The notes under the pieces are model-generated. The model had not been told where the DNA came from and ran no database searches. It saw nothing but the letters and a program-made list of their open reading frames with translations. From an uncultured Clostridia bacterium (lineage in GTDB: Bacteria > Bacillota > Clostridia > Oscillospirales > Ruminococcaceae): a stretch of 64,000 nt of DNA. The position numbers and the translations under genes are program-made. The stretch covers positions 1-64,000 of the forward strand of contig CALXGR010000008.1 in NCBI GenBank assembly GCA_944387885.1, read 5' to 3'. Shown piece after piece: positions 25,799 to 35,012 of this stretch. Positions within the stretch are counted from its first letter, which is position 1. Every line of letters starts with the position of its first letter.

Positions 25799-25832
25799 TG
25801 CAGTTCTTTATTCCCGGAAAGGAGGCGGTGAG

Positions 25833-28800
25833 ATGAAATCCCATGGCAAACGTGTTCCCAACAGGCTTCTCACCGACACCCTGCGGGAAATCAAAAATAC
25901 CCGGAGCCGTTTTATCTCCATTCTCATCCTGTCGGCTCTGGCCGTCTGCTTTCTGGCGGGGCTCCGGGTCACCGAGCCGGACATGAAAAACAGCGTGGAC
26001 CAGTATCTGGACCAGCAGAAGCTGATGGACCTGCGGGTGGTCTCCACCCTGGGCCTGACCCAGGAGGACGTGGAGGTCCTGTCCCAGCAGGAGGGGGTCA
26101 CCCTGGCCCAAGGGGCCTACACCATTGACGCCACCGTTCGGCTGGAGGATATGGACTCCACTGTCAAGGTGCTGTCCTACACCGACGACCTGAACCTGCC
26201 CGATCTGGTGGAAGGCCGGATGCCCGAAAACCAGGGAGAATGTCTGGTAGAGCCCCGGTTCTTGCAGGAGAGCGGCCTTTCCCTGGGGGACACCATCACC
26301 CTGGACACCGGCACCGGAGACTATGAGGATGCTCTGGTCCAGGAGGAGTTCACCATTGTAGGCACCGCCAACTCTCCCCTTTACATAGGAGTAGAGCGTG
26401 GCTCCTCCACCCTGGGCACCGGCAAGGTGAACTATTTCCTGCTCCTGCCCATGGAATCCTTCCAGATGGACAGCTACACCGATGCCTACCTTCTCCTGGA
26501 GGGGGCGTCCCAGCTGATGACCTACTCTGACCAGTACGAGGACCTGATTCAAGAGTACGTGGATGCCCTGGAGCCCCTGGCCGACCAGCGGGCCGCCCTC
26601 CGGAGCGAATCCTTCCGGGAGGAAATCGCCGACGGGGAGAAGGAAATCGCAGAGGCTCAGCAGGAGCTGGAGGATGCCCGCCGGGAACTGGCCGATGCCC
26701 GGCAGGAGCTGGACGAGGGCTGGTCTGACTACAATGAAGGAAAGGCCGATTACAACACCGGCCTTCAGGAATACCAGGACGGTCTGGCCGAATACCAGGA
26801 CGGCGTCACCGAGACCCAGGATGCCCGAAAGAAACTGGAGGACGGCTGGGCCCAGTACCAGGAGGGGCTGGACGAGTACACCCAGGGGGTGTATGACCTG
26901 GATGATGCGGCCGCTCAGCTCCAGTCCCAGCAGGACACCTTTATGGCCGGACTGGAACAGTTCCGGGGACAGCTGGCCAAGCTGGGCCTGAGCTACCCGG
27001 ATACCGATTCCCTTCTGGCTGCCCTGGCTGACCCTACCCAGTCTGCCGCCATTGACGGCGCTCTGGACCAGGCCCGGGCAGGTCTGGAAAGCGGAATTCA
27101 GCTGCTGGAGGGAATCTCCGCCCTGGAATCCCAGCTGGGAGACCTGGCAGGCATGGATACTGCAAGCCTTGAAGCCCAAATCTCCCAGCTGGAAAACTCT
27201 ATCCCGGGATTGGAAGGAAAGGCTGCCGATTTGAAAACCCAGCTGGACAGCCTGGACCCCGCCGCCTCCGATTATGCGAGCCAGAAGGCAGCTTTGGAAC
27301 AGCAGCTGGCTGAGGTCCAGTCCCAGATTTCTCTGGCCCAGGGAAACCTGGAGCAACTGAATACCGCCCTTCCCTTTAAGACACAGTTGGATGACCTGCG
27401 GACCCAGCGGGATGCTGCCGGGCTCACCGGTTCCACTCCCGCCGACCTTCTGGCTCAGTTGAATCAGCTGGAAGGACTTTCCTCCAATTACTTCCTCTCT
27501 GCCTACCAGGCCATCCAGTCCGGATGGGGCCAGATCATGGCGGGAAAGGCAGAACTGGCCAAAGCCAAGAAGAAACTGGATGCCGCCTATGAAGAGCTGG
27601 AGGACGGTCAGGCCCAGCTGAGAGCCGGGGAATGGGAGCTGGCCGATGCCAAACAGGAGCTGGTGGACGCAGAGACTGAGCTGAAGGACGGCTGGGCCGA
27701 GCTTGAGGACGGCCGTCAGGAGCTGGTGGACGGAGAAGCCGAATACGCCGACGGGTATGAGGAATTCCAGACCCAGGAGGCGGATGCCGAACAGGAGATC
27801 GCCGATGCCCAGAAAAAACTGGAACAGGCCCAGCGGGACCTGGAGGAAAAGGGCGAATGTGAATGGTATCTCCTGGACCGGGATACCAATATGGGCTTTG
27901 TCAGCTACTCCATGGATGCGGACCGGATGGGCAATCTGGCCAGCGTCTTCCCCCTCATCTTCTTCCTGGTGGCGGCTCTGGTCTGTCTGACCACCATGAC
28001 CCGGATGGTGGAGGAACAGCGGGTAGCCATTGGCGGTATGAAAGCCCTGGGCTACTCCAAAGGAGCCATTGCCATCAAGTATGTGGGATACGGATTCCTG
28101 GCCAGTGCGGTGGGCTCCGTCATTGGTCTGGCCATCGGCCTGACCCTGCTGCCCTGGATCATCTGCACCGCCTGGAAAATCATCTATACCTTCGGCCCCA
28201 TCCATTACGGAATCGAGCCCCTCACCTCCATCACCGCCTGTCTGGCAGCGATTGGAACCGTGACACTCTCCGCTCTGGGGGCCTGTTTCAACGCCCTTAC
28301 CGCCGTACCGGCCCAGCTTATGCGGCCCAAGGCTCCTCCCATGGGAAAGCGGATTTTGCTGGAACGAATCACGCCCCTCTGGCAGCGGCTTTCCTTCAAC
28401 TACAAAATCACCCTGCGGAACCTGTTCCGGTACCAGAAGCGGTTCTGGATGACGGTAGTGGGCATCGGCGGATGCGCCGCCCTCATTGTCACCGCCTTTG
28501 GCCTTCGGGATTCCATCTTTGCGGTGATGGACAAACAGTTTGATGACATCTACCTCTACGCCGCCCAGGCCGGGCTGGTGGACCGCATCACCCCCGGGGA
28601 GTGGTCGGAAATTGAATCCGCTCTGGAGGAGAACTCCCTGGTCACAGGGTGGACCCGGGAACACACCGAGACGGTCACCGCCGAAAGTCCTGCCTACACA
28701 GCGGATGCCACCCTGGAAGTGGTGGAAGACAGCAGCGAGCTGGAACAGTTTGTAAACCTCCGCCACCGCACCGACAATGAGCCGGTGACTCTTCCCGATG

Positions 28801-29525
28801 ATGGAGTTATCCTCACCGAAAAACTCTCCCTTTTGTTGGATGTGGAGCCGGGAGACACCATCACTCTGGACGGAGACAGCCGGGTGGAAGTGAAGGTGGC
28901 GGATGTTACCGAACATTACATCCAGCACAGCATCTACATTTCCCAGGCATACTATGAGGAAGTGTTCGGACAGACTCCCGAGGAAAACACCCTTCTCATT
29001 GCCTACGATGTGGAGGACCCCCAGGCCGCCGACCTGGAGCAGGAGCTGGTAGCCCTGGACGGCATCAACTCCCTTACCCGGATGGTGGACACCCGGAAGA
29101 CCTTCGGCACCAGTCTGGAAAGCGTGGACTACGCCGTAGCCCTCATCATCGTCTGTGCCGCTGCCCTGGCTTTTGTGGTGCTGTACAACCTGACCAACAT
29201 CAACATTACCGAGCGGATGCGGGAGCTGGCCACCCTGAAGGTGCTGGGCTTCTATGACGGAGAGCTTTCCGCCTACATTTACCGGGAAAATGTCATTCTC
29301 ACCGTATTCGGAGTAGCCCTGGGCATGGTGCTGGGGAAACTGCTCCACCAGTGGCTGATCCTAACGGTGGAGATCGACCTGCTTATGTTCAGCCGGGAAG
29401 TGGAGCCTACCAGTTATCTCTGGGCTATCCTGCTTACCACCATCTTCTCCCTGGTGGTCAACCTGGCCGCCCACCGGAAGCTGAAAAAGCTGGATATGGT
29501 GGAGTCTTTGAAGACTGTGGAATAA
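25833..29525 (+). CDS. Large FtsX-like ABC permease with extracytoplasmic coiled coil
   Basis: A 1230-residue permease. A membrane segment (about 24-44) starts an extracytoplasmic MacB-like region; residues about 266-675 form a long, highly repetitive coiled coil rich in E-L-x-D-A/G-x-x-E units; two FtsX domains follow (about 700-830 and 1095-1225), each with three or four membrane segments. FtsX landmarks are VAIGGMKALGYSKGAI and LATLKVLGFYDGEL. AAAGGAGG lies 7 bases before the ATG. With the preceding ATPase it should form a mechanotransmission-type exporter or an envelope remodelling complex. Cargo is unknown. Confidence 0.92.
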   Translation: MKSHGKRVPNRLLTDTLREIKNTRSRFISILILSALAVCFLAGLRVTEPDMKNSVDQYLDQQKLMDLRVVSTLGLTQEDVEVLSQQEGVTLAQGAYTIDATVRLEDMDSTVKVLSYTDDLNLPDLVEGRMPENQGECLVEPRFLQESGLSLGDTITLDTGTGDYEDALVQEEFTIVGTANSPLYIGVERGSSTLGTGKVNYFLLLPMESFQMDSYTDAYLLLEGASQLMTYSDQYEDLIQEYVDALEPLADQRAALRSESFREEIADGEKEIAEAQQELEDARRELADARQELDEGWSDYNEGKADYNTGLQEYQDGLAEYQDGVTETQDARKKLEDGWAQYQEGLDEYTQGVYDLDDAAAQLQSQQDTFMAGLEQFRGQLAKLGLSYPDTDSLLAALADPTQSAAIDGALDQARAGLESGIQLLEGISALESQLGDLAGMDTASLEAQISQLENSIPGLEGKAADLKTQLDSLDPAASDYASQKAALEQQLAEVQSQISLAQGNLEQLNTALPFKTQLDDLRTQRDAAGLTGSTPADLLAQLNQLEGLSSNYFLSAYQAIQSGWGQIMAGKAELAKAKKKLDAAYEELEDGQAQLRAGEWELADAKQELVDAETELKDGWAELEDGRQELVDGEAEYADGYEEFQTQEADAEQEIADAQKKLEQAQRDLEEKGECEWYLLDRDTNMGFVSYSMDADRMGNLASVFPLIFFLVAALVCLTTMTRMVEEQRVAIGGMKALGYSKGAIAIKYVGYGFLASAVGSVIGLAIGLTLLPWIICTAWKIIYTFGPIHYGIEPLTSITACLAAIGTVTLSALGACFNALTAVPAQLMRPKAPPMGKRILLERITPLWQRLSFNYKITLRNLFRYQKRFWMTVVGIGGCAALIVTAFGLRDSIFAVMDKQFDDIYLYAAQAGLVDRITPGEWSEIESALEENSLVTGWTREHTETVTAESPAYTADATLEVVEDSSELEQFVNLRHRTDNEPVTLPDDGVILTEKLSLLLDVEPGDTITLDGDSRVEVKVADVTEHYIQHSIYISQAYYEEVFGQTPEENTLLIAYDVEDPQAADLEQELVALDGINSLTRMVDTRKTFGTSLESVDYAVALIIVCAAALAFVVLYNLTNINITERMRELATLKVLGFYDGELSAYIYRENVILTVFGVALGMVLGKLLHQWLILTVEIDLLMFSREVEPTSYLWAILLTTIFSLVVNLAAHRKLKKLDMVESLKTVE

Positions 29526-29538
29526 ACCCAAACAATAA

Positions 29539-29585
29539 AAGCGGGGCCGGATTCCTGATGAAAGGAATCCGGCCCCGCTTCTATT
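29539..29585. terminator. Bidirectional terminator after the FtsX permease
   Basis: A 17-bp perfect stem (29539-29555 type arm with 29564-29580) and T-rich tail, between convergent genes. Confidence 0.9.
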
Positions 29586-29590
29586 TTATC

Positions 29591-30433
29591 TTATTCTTTT
29601 ACCGAAAGCCACCACCGGAAAAACTGCCAGAGGTCATCCCGCTCCGGAAGGGTATTCCCCTGGAGCCGCTGGGCTGTAGGCATGGAGGCGGGATACTTGG
29701 AGCCGGTGTAAAAGCGCCGGTCCATGTAGACAGCCGCAGTATCCGGGCTCAGACGAAGGGCGGTAACCGTTTCCGGCACTCCCTTCAGCTTTTCCAGAAG
29801 CCAGTCCTGGGGCAGCTGGTCCTTGGTAAAGCAGCGCCATCCTTCCAGGACCCGGGGCGGCTGGATATAGATCTCCTCCAGGTACTCTTTCACCTCGGGG
29901 TATTGGCAGAGTTCCTCCCGGAGGAAGAGGAAATCCTCATCCCCGGCCCGCCGGGGTCCTTTTGCCTGGAGCAGACTTCCGCTGAGGAAATGATACCCCG
30001 CAGTTCCTCCGGTCTCCGCTTTGAAGTGGAAGGTGATCTCACTTCCGGACAGGGTGAGCCCATCCTTTTCCCCGGAAAACCAGTTCCGGGAAAGGAGCCG
30101 CCCCCTTCCCTGGGCCAGAGGAAGAAGCTCCAGGGCCTGGAATTCCTTTTCAGAGATGCCTCCCGTAGGCTTGTAGGAAAACCGGTCCAGGCTGCCGCCC
30201 AGGCCATATCGAAGGTTTGCCTCGGTGGCCTGCTGCACATAGCTGCGGTTCATCTCCCGGGCCAGGAGAAAGGTTGCAATGCAGGCAGCTGCCATAATTG
30301 CGGAAATCATCATCTGGTTCCGCACCAGCATGAGGACGGCGATGACGCAGAAAACCGCTCCTACCACCGCCATAATGCGATTGTTCCGGTTGGCTCTGCC
30401 CAACTGCTCCACTTTAGCATTTATTTCTTCCAT
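29591..30433 (-). CDS. Hypothetical membrane protein with two N-terminal membrane segments
   Basis: Not recognised. The 280-residue product has a short charged N-terminus, two adjacent hydrophobic segments (about 19-37 and 42-59), and a 220-residue soluble part with basic and aromatic residues (RRFYTGSKYPASM near the C-terminus). The layout is reminiscent of DUF3137-like galactoside-type membrane proteins but no motif confirms this. AAAGGAG lies 11 bases before the ATG. It follows the MBL-fold gene by 30 bases and is probably cotranscribed with it. Confidence 0.75.
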   Translation of the reverse strand: MEEINAKVEQLGRANRNNRIMAVVGAVFCVIAVLMLVRNQMMISAIMAAACIATFLLAREMNRSYVQQATEANLRYGLGGSLDRFSYKPTGGISEKEFQALELLPLAQGRGRLLSRNWFSGEKDGLTLSGSEITFHFKAETGGTAGYHFLSGSLLQAKGPRRAGDEDFLFLREELCQYPEVKEYLEEIYIQPPRVLEGWRCFTKDQLPQDWLLEKLKGVPETVTALRLSPDTAAVYMDRRFYTGSKYPASMPTAQRLQGNTLPERDDLWQFFRWWLSVKE

Positions 30434-30463
30434 CTGGTCCTGCTCCTTTCACAGGTGTTGTTT

Positions 30464-31345
30464 TCAGTTATTGGCAGGGTCTGCCATGAAGGCCAGCAGT
30501 TCATCCCGCTTCTGGTCCAGATACCGGCTCCACTGTTCCTGGTCAATAAAGGGGTTAGGACCGTCCGGGTCGTCCAGCTGCCGCTGGTGCCGTTCCAGGG
30601 TCTGGTTGTTGATGCAGTGATTTCCCAGGAAGATATCCACCTTCTGGTCCCGCACCTTGGCCAGGGATTCCAGGTAGACCTTCCGGGTATTGTAGGCGGT
30701 GTCTCCAATTTCAATCAGATAATCCTTCTGGAGGGTATTGAAGCCGAATCCTCCGTAGTAGCCGCACCGTTTCACCTGGTCCCCGTCGTATGCATCAAAG
30801 AAGCAGGCAATACAGCCGTCGGTGTGGCCGGGTACCAGGTAAAAGGTGATGGTGGTGTTCCCGAAGGTGAGCACATCCCCTTCCCGGATCTCGTAATCCG
30901 GCTGGAAAAGATAATCCGCATCGTTCCGGGATTCCTGGATCACTGCGATCTCAGGCCGTTCACGGAACATTTTAGCATCCGGTTCTCCCAAATACAGCTT
31001 GGTCCCAAACATTTTTTTGAAGAAGTTTGCTCCCCCGAAATGGTCCACATGCCCATGGGAGTGAATGATCCACTTTACATCTGCAGGATTGAACCCGGCT
31101 TCCCAGATGGCATTGACCAGCATGGCGGTGGCTCCGCAGCTGCCGGAGTCGATGAGAAGCAATCCCTCCCCGGTGTCGATAAGGTGAACACAGACCCAGC
31201 TGTCCCCCACATACCATACGTTTCCGTATATCCGGAAGGGATGAACATACCGGCTTTCCTGGTCCATCCAATAGTGGCTCAGCCGGTTCTTTTTCCATTC
31301 TTCACGGCGGTTTTCATAAGCCTGATAGGCTTCTTTCATAGTCAT
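30464..31345 (-). CDS. Metallo-beta-lactamase-fold hydrolase
   Basis: A 293-residue cytoplasmic hydrolase of the MBL superfamily. The metal site is visible: H97-x-H99-x-D101-H102 in HSHGHVDHFGG, PGHTDGC and a late GNHC. Fold-typical LIDTGEGLLLIDSG precedes it. It is a relative of the MBL protein at 35013-35864 and the two flank the tctCBA transporter. Lactonase, glyoxalase II-like or thioesterase activity are possible; no substrate can be read. The ATG at 31345 has AAGGAG at 9 bases. Confidence 0.9.
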   Translation of the reverse strand: MTMKEAYQAYENRREEWKKNRLSHYWMDQESRYVHPFRIYGNVWYVGDSWVCVHLIDTGEGLLLIDSGSCGATAMLVNAIWEAGFNPADVKWIIHSHGHVDHFGGANFFKKMFGTKLYLGEPDAKMFRERPEIAVIQESRNDADYLFQPDYEIREGDVLTFGNTTITFYLVPGHTDGCIACFFDAYDGDQVKRCGYYGGFGFNTLQKDYLIEIGDTAYNTRKVYLESLAKVRDQKVDIFLGNHCINNQTLERHQRQLDDPDGPNPFIDQEQWSRYLDQKRDELLAFMADPANN

Positions 31346-31372
31346 GGAACTTCACTCCTTTTCATGTAAAAT

Positions 31373-31411
31373 ATGGAAAAAAGCCGGAGCCGATACACTG
31401 GCTCCGGCTTT
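31373..31411 (-). terminator. Terminator after tctA
   Basis: AAAGCCGGAGCC/GGCTCCGGCTTT perfect stem (31380-31411) with a six-T run on the minus strand. Confidence 0.85.
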
Positions 31412-31443
31412 CTGTTCAGCCTGGCAGCCGTCCCTATGGACGA

Positions 31444-32943
31444 TCAGACCGATTCTTTCTTTTTCTTGAGACGTCCGATCACCGCAGTGATAACGGGAGA
31501 CAGGATGCAGAGGATGGCCACTACCATGAGCACGCCGGACACAGGACGGGTGAAGAAACTGGTCCAGGTGCCGGAATACTGGAAGGCGCGGAGCATATTC
31601 TTCTCCATGATGGGCCCCAGAATGAAGGCCAGAATCAGGGGAGAGTTAGGCAGACCGCCTGCGGCCATGAGGATACCCACGAAGCAGAAGAACATCATCA
31701 TGCCAACCTTGTACAGGTTGCCGGAATCCACATAGCCACTGGCCAGGCAGATCACCAGCAGAGCGGAGTACATATAATGGTTGGGAACACGGAGGATGTA
31801 GGGGAAGTACCGCTTGCAAGCCAGCTGGATGGCAAATACCAGCACAGCTACCACTGCAACGGTGACAAACATCAGGTAGACCACATCGCCGCTGTTGGCA
31901 AAGACCATGGGGCCCATTTCCAGGCCATGGATGGTGAGAGCGCCGATGAGGAGGGCGGTGGTGGAATCGCCGGGGATACCCAGAGCAGCCATGGGGATCA
32001 TGGCGCCGCCGATGGAAGCGTTGTTGGCAACCTCAGGAGCCCAGACACCGCTTTCACAGCCGTGGCCGAACTTTTCAGGAGTCTTAGAGGCGTTCTTTGC
32101 AGAGGAGTACGCTACCAGGTTGGACAGGCCGGAGCCCATGCCGGGCAGGAAGCCAATGCCTAAGCCGATGAGGAAGGAACGGACAATGTTACCTGCCTCG
32201 TCCTTGAAATCCTGAATGCCCAGGCCGTAGCCCTTCAGGCCTTCCTTGCTGACCTTGGGATTCTCCACAAAGCCCTTGCCGAAGGTGACCAGAATATGGC
32301 TGACACAGAAGATACCGGTCAGCACCACGATCATGCCCAGGCCGCCGATGAGATACATATTGTCAAAGGTGAACCGGGGCTCAGCATCAATGGGAGAGTA
32401 GCCTACAGAGGCCAGGATCAGGCCGATGCTGGTGGAAGCCAGGCCCTTGAACATGTTGCCCTTGGAGATAGCCAGAACCATGGTCATGGCCACCAGACAG
32501 AGGGCGGTGTACTCCCAGGGACCCATGGCGAAGGCAAAGTCCGCCACCTTTTCAGACAGCAAGCCGCCGAAGATGGCGCTGCCGAAGGTGCCGATAAAGG
32601 AAGCAGTCATACCGATGGCAAGAGCCTTGCTGGCCTTGCCCTGCTTTGCCATGGGGTTGCCGTCCCAGCAGGTGGAAACAGCGGAGGCGGAGCCGGGAAT
32701 ACCCAGCAGCACAGAGCCGATGAAGGCGCCGGAGCAGCCGCCGATCCAGAGAGACAGCAGGAAGATAATGGCAGTGCCGTGAACCATGCTGTAGGTCAGA
32801 GGCATGAAGAGCATGACCGCCATGGTACCGGACAGACCAGGGATAGCGCCGAAGATAATACCCACGATGGTGCCCACAAACATAAGGGCCAGGTTCATGG
32901 GGGCAATCAGCTCGCTTACGATATAAGGCATATACTCAAACAT
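31444..32943 (-). CDS. tctA: Tripartite tricarboxylate transporter, large permease (TctA)
   Basis: A 499-residue polytopic protein with 10-12 hydrophobic segments. TctA signature stretches are GIIFGAIPGLSGTMAV, GSVLLGIPGSASAVST, FLPGMGSGLSNLVAY and ALGIPGDSTTALLIG, including the duplicated G-x-x-P-G motifs. It moves the carboxylate delivered by TctC. AAGGAGG lies 11 bases before the ATG. The C-terminus is Lys-rich. It is the last gene of tctCBA. Confidence 0.95.
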   Translation of the reverse strand: MFEYMPYIVSELIAPMNLALMFVGTIVGIIFGAIPGLSGTMAVMLFMPLTYSMVHGTAIIFLLSLWIGGCSGAFIGSVLLGIPGSASAVSTCWDGNPMAKQGKASKALAIGMTASFIGTFGSAIFGGLLSEKVADFAFAMGPWEYTALCLVAMTMVLAISKGNMFKGLASTSIGLILASVGYSPIDAEPRFTFDNMYLIGGLGMIVVLTGIFCVSHILVTFGKGFVENPKVSKEGLKGYGLGIQDFKDEAGNIVRSFLIGLGIGFLPGMGSGLSNLVAYSSAKNASKTPEKFGHGCESGVWAPEVANNASIGGAMIPMAALGIPGDSTTALLIGALTIHGLEMGPMVFANSGDVVYLMFVTVAVVAVLVFAIQLACKRYFPYILRVPNHYMYSALLVICLASGYVDSGNLYKVGMMMFFCFVGILMAAGGLPNSPLILAFILGPIMEKNMLRAFQYSGTWTSFFTRPVSGVLMVVAILCILSPVITAVIGRLKKKKESV

Positions 32944-32959
32944 TACTCAAGCCCCTCCT

Positions 32960-33430
32960 TTACTCAAACAGCAGGCCAGCGGGGAGGGTCATACCGAACA
33001 GAGGTACGTACATAGCCCAGATGGCGACGGCTACAATGATGGAGAAGACGATCCGAACCCAGATGCGGGTCTTGGTGGAGCTGTCCTGGGCAAAGTAGGT
33101 GGTCAATCCGTAGACCAGGAAAGGAGTGGAAACCAGGAATCCCAGATACTTCATGGCCAGCACATAGAGGCAGAGAGCTACAAAGCTGATGAAGATCCGA
33201 ATCCAGCCTTTCTTGGTAAGGAACACCTTATCCTCGTCTTTCTTTAGGCAGCCCTGGACAAAGACGCCGGCGCCGCAGACGATAAGGCCGAAGGCGCCAA
33301 TGCCGGGAAGGAGAGACGGGCCGGGATATTCAGGAGTAAAGGGAGTCTTGAACTGGCTGATCAGGTAGGCAAAGAACAGGCCCGCAATCACCAGTACCGC
33401 TCCGGTAATTTGATCGCGTTTGACTTTCAC
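32960..33430 (-). CDS. tctB: Tripartite tricarboxylate transporter, small permease (TctB)
   Basis: A 156-residue protein with four hydrophobic segments, matching TctB. The ribosome binding site GAGAGGGA points to a GTG start at 33430 (MKVKRDQ); a longer frame to 33508 would run into the tctC-tctB hairpin and has no binding site. The TctB family is poorly conserved, but size, topology and position between tctC and tctA are decisive. Confidence 0.88.
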   Translation of the reverse strand: MKVKRDQITGAVLVIAGLFFAYLISQFKTPFTPEYPGPSLLPGIGAFGLIVCGAGVFVQGCLKKDEDKVFLTKKGWIRIFISFVALCLYVLAMKYLGFLVSTPFLVYGLTTYFAQDSSTKTRIWVRIVFSIIVAVAIWAMYVPLFGMTLPAGLLFE

Positions 33431-33457
33431 GCAGATTCCCTCTCTTTCTTTTGTTTC

Positions 33458-33480
33458 AAAAGGGCGCGCGCCCCACCACG
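33458..33480 (-). terminator. Possible attenuator between tctC and tctB
   Basis: A GGGCGCGCGCCC palindrome (33462-33473) followed by TTTT on the minus strand. The short stem makes only partial termination likely, which would favour tctC. Confidence 0.35.
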
Positions 33481-33523
33481 CAGTCGGGATGAGGGTGGTG
33501 AGACGCACGGTGTTGCAATCGTA

Positions 33524-34558
33524 TTAGGCTACGGAGATACCCAGGTCAGCGCAGACAGTGTTCAAGGTCTCCTGCTGTTCAGCCACAACACCCTGAGCCT
33601 CCTCGTAGGGAACGAACTCCATGCCCATGCCGGAGTTCTCCAGAATCTCGGCAGTGTCGGGGTCCAGAGCGGCGGCAGTAAACAGGTCATTCAGAGCCTG
33701 AGCAGTGGCGTCGTCCATATCCTTGTTGGCCAGGACGAACATATAAGTACCAAATACGCAGTCGGTGTAGCCCAGTTCAGGCAGAGAGGGAACGTCAGGC
33801 AGGATGGTGTTCCGGCCGCCCTCGTCGGTGGCGGAGAAGCAAGCCAGAGCGTTGACCTTGCCGGCCTCCACATACTGCTTGGCCTGGTTTGCATTGACCA
33901 GAGCGCAGTCGATGGAACCGCCTACCAGGTTGGTGAGCTTGTCGGTGTCACTGCCGGCCTCAACGTACTCCAGGTCCACGCCCAGAGCTTTGGCCAGGAT
34001 ACCGGCCATAATGTGGGAGGAACCGTTGGTCTCAACGCCGATGTTCATGCCGCCGGCCTTGGCTGCCTCGATGAAGCCATCCAGATCTTCAATGCCGCTG
34101 TCGCCGGGAACTACCAGCACATATCCGCCGGGGTTGGTGGGCAGGGCAGCACCTACCACCTTAAAGTCTTCTGCTGCACTGTAGTCGTACATACCGGAAG
34201 CGGTCTTGATGCACATGGTAGTGTGGAAGAACATAATGTCGCTTCCGTCAGAAGCGCCGGTACGGACGGTCTCAAAGGCAACCACGCCGTTGCCGTCGGT
34301 GTTGTTCATAACGGTCATGTTGCTGTCGCTGTTGCTGCTGATGTAGGTGGTCAGAGCACGGGCAACCACGTCGGTGCCGCCACCGGCGGAAGCAGGTACC
34401 TGAACTTCAATACTCTTGGGGAGGGTCACGCTGGTTTCGGTGGCGCCTTCGGCGGAGCCGTCAGGGGTCTCAGCGGTGTCGTTGCTGCCGGAGCTGCCGC
34501 AGGCCACCAGACTCAAGCAAAGTGCAAGGGCGAGTACAAGGGACAAGAACTTTTTCAT
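33524..34558 (-). CDS. tctC: Tripartite tricarboxylate transporter, solute-binding protein (TctC)
   Basis: A 344-residue lipoprotein precursor: signal peptide with lipobox LVAC (C20), Ser/Thr/Glu-rich linker, and a Bug/TctC fold (QVPASAGGGTDVVARAL, VVGAALPTNPGGYVLVV, LPDVPSLPELGY). TctC proteins bind citrate and other carboxylates outside the membrane. AAGGAA precedes the ATG. It is first in tctCBA, so most abundant. A hexarate, citrate or other diacid substrate is possible; the two flanking MBL hydrolases may act on it. Confidence 0.94.
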   Translation of the reverse strand: MKKFLSLVLALALCLSLVACGSSGSNDTAETPDGSAEGATETSVTLPKSIEVQVPASAGGGTDVVARALTTYISSNSDSNMTVMNNTDGNGVVAFETVRTGASDGSDIMFFHTTMCIKTASGMYDYSAAEDFKVVGAALPTNPGGYVLVVPGDSGIEDLDGFIEAAKAGGMNIGVETNGSSHIMAGILAKALGVDLEYVEAGSDTDKLTNLVGGSIDCALVNANQAKQYVEAGKVNALACFSATDEGGRNTILPDVPSLPELGYTDCVFGTYMFVLANKDMDDATAQALNDLFTAAALDPDTAEILENSGMGMEFVPYEEAQGVVAEQQETLNTVCADLGISVA

Positions 34559-34650
34559 GATGCATTCAATTCCTTTCTTTTAGTTTGTCGCACCCGTTTG
34601 CCGATGCTGGCTTGCCGGGCGCTTTTTTGTGCTGCATCCTCTATGCTCAT

Positions 34651-34679
34651 AGAGTACCATGGCCGTTCCCTGTTCACAA
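34651..34679 (-). promoter_or_regulatory. Promoter of tctCBA
   Basis: Minus strand TTGTGA (34679-34674), 17-base spacer, TACTCT (34656-34651) with TGG extended -10. Confidence 0.55.
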
Positions 34680-34760
34680 TGCATAAAATGTCAAAACTTC
34701 CTTTTCACTTTTTGACGAATTTTGCGAAATTTCAAAAATCGAACCAAATAGTTCATCTTC

Positions 34761-34827
34761 GTTTCAATCTGTTGCAAAGCGTCGTTTTTCCCTTTTGTTT
34801 CGGGCTTTTTGGACGATTTTATGTTTC
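34761..34827. promoter_or_regulatory. GTTTC half-sites upstream of tctC
   Basis: GTTTC starts at 34761, 34797 and 34823, 80-150 bases upstream of the tctC -35. Looser than the clusters near gudD, garR and fbp/lrgA. Confidence 0.25.
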
Positions 34828-34883
34828 ATGCCGAAGTTCATTTTTTTCACTTCATCAAAAACTCCCCCCTACTTTGATGAATT

Positions 34884-34912
34884 TTGACAATTGTGGGTTT
34901 ACCAATAATAAT
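34884..34912 (+). promoter_or_regulatory. Promoter toward the MBL gene at 35013
   Basis: TTGACA (34884-34889), 17-base spacer, AATAAT (34907-34912). Confidence 0.55.
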
Positions 34913-35012
34913 GTAATCTACAAAACAGTAAAGTATTTTTATCCTGTTTCTGTGCTGTATTTTCTCTGACAACGCCTTATTGAACTGTAATCAGAAAAAC
35001 GGAGGATAACTC

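Larger units (their letters stand above)
34559..35012. other. Divergent AT-rich region between tctC and MBL gene
   Basis: Contains no gene. It holds a tctC promoter, three GTTTC half-sites and a promoter toward the MBL gene, listed separately. The stretch about 34830-34880 is AT-rich with no further clear site. Confidence 0.75.

Noticed and set aside
26620-27860. Repetitive DNA resembling a tandem repeat
   Set aside because: The periodicity is imperfect and follows coiled-coil coding in the permease; no array of identical units or spacers, so it is not a CRISPR or satellite repeat.
25728-29348. Very long open frame on the minus strand, opposite the FtsX permease
   Set aside because: It mirrors codon periodicity of the real gene in GC-rich DNA, has low-complexity Gly/His/Val-rich composition and no ribosome binding site. 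The same holds for antisense frames at 55867-59229, 44628-47954, 40257-43058, 655-1905 and 1926-3608.
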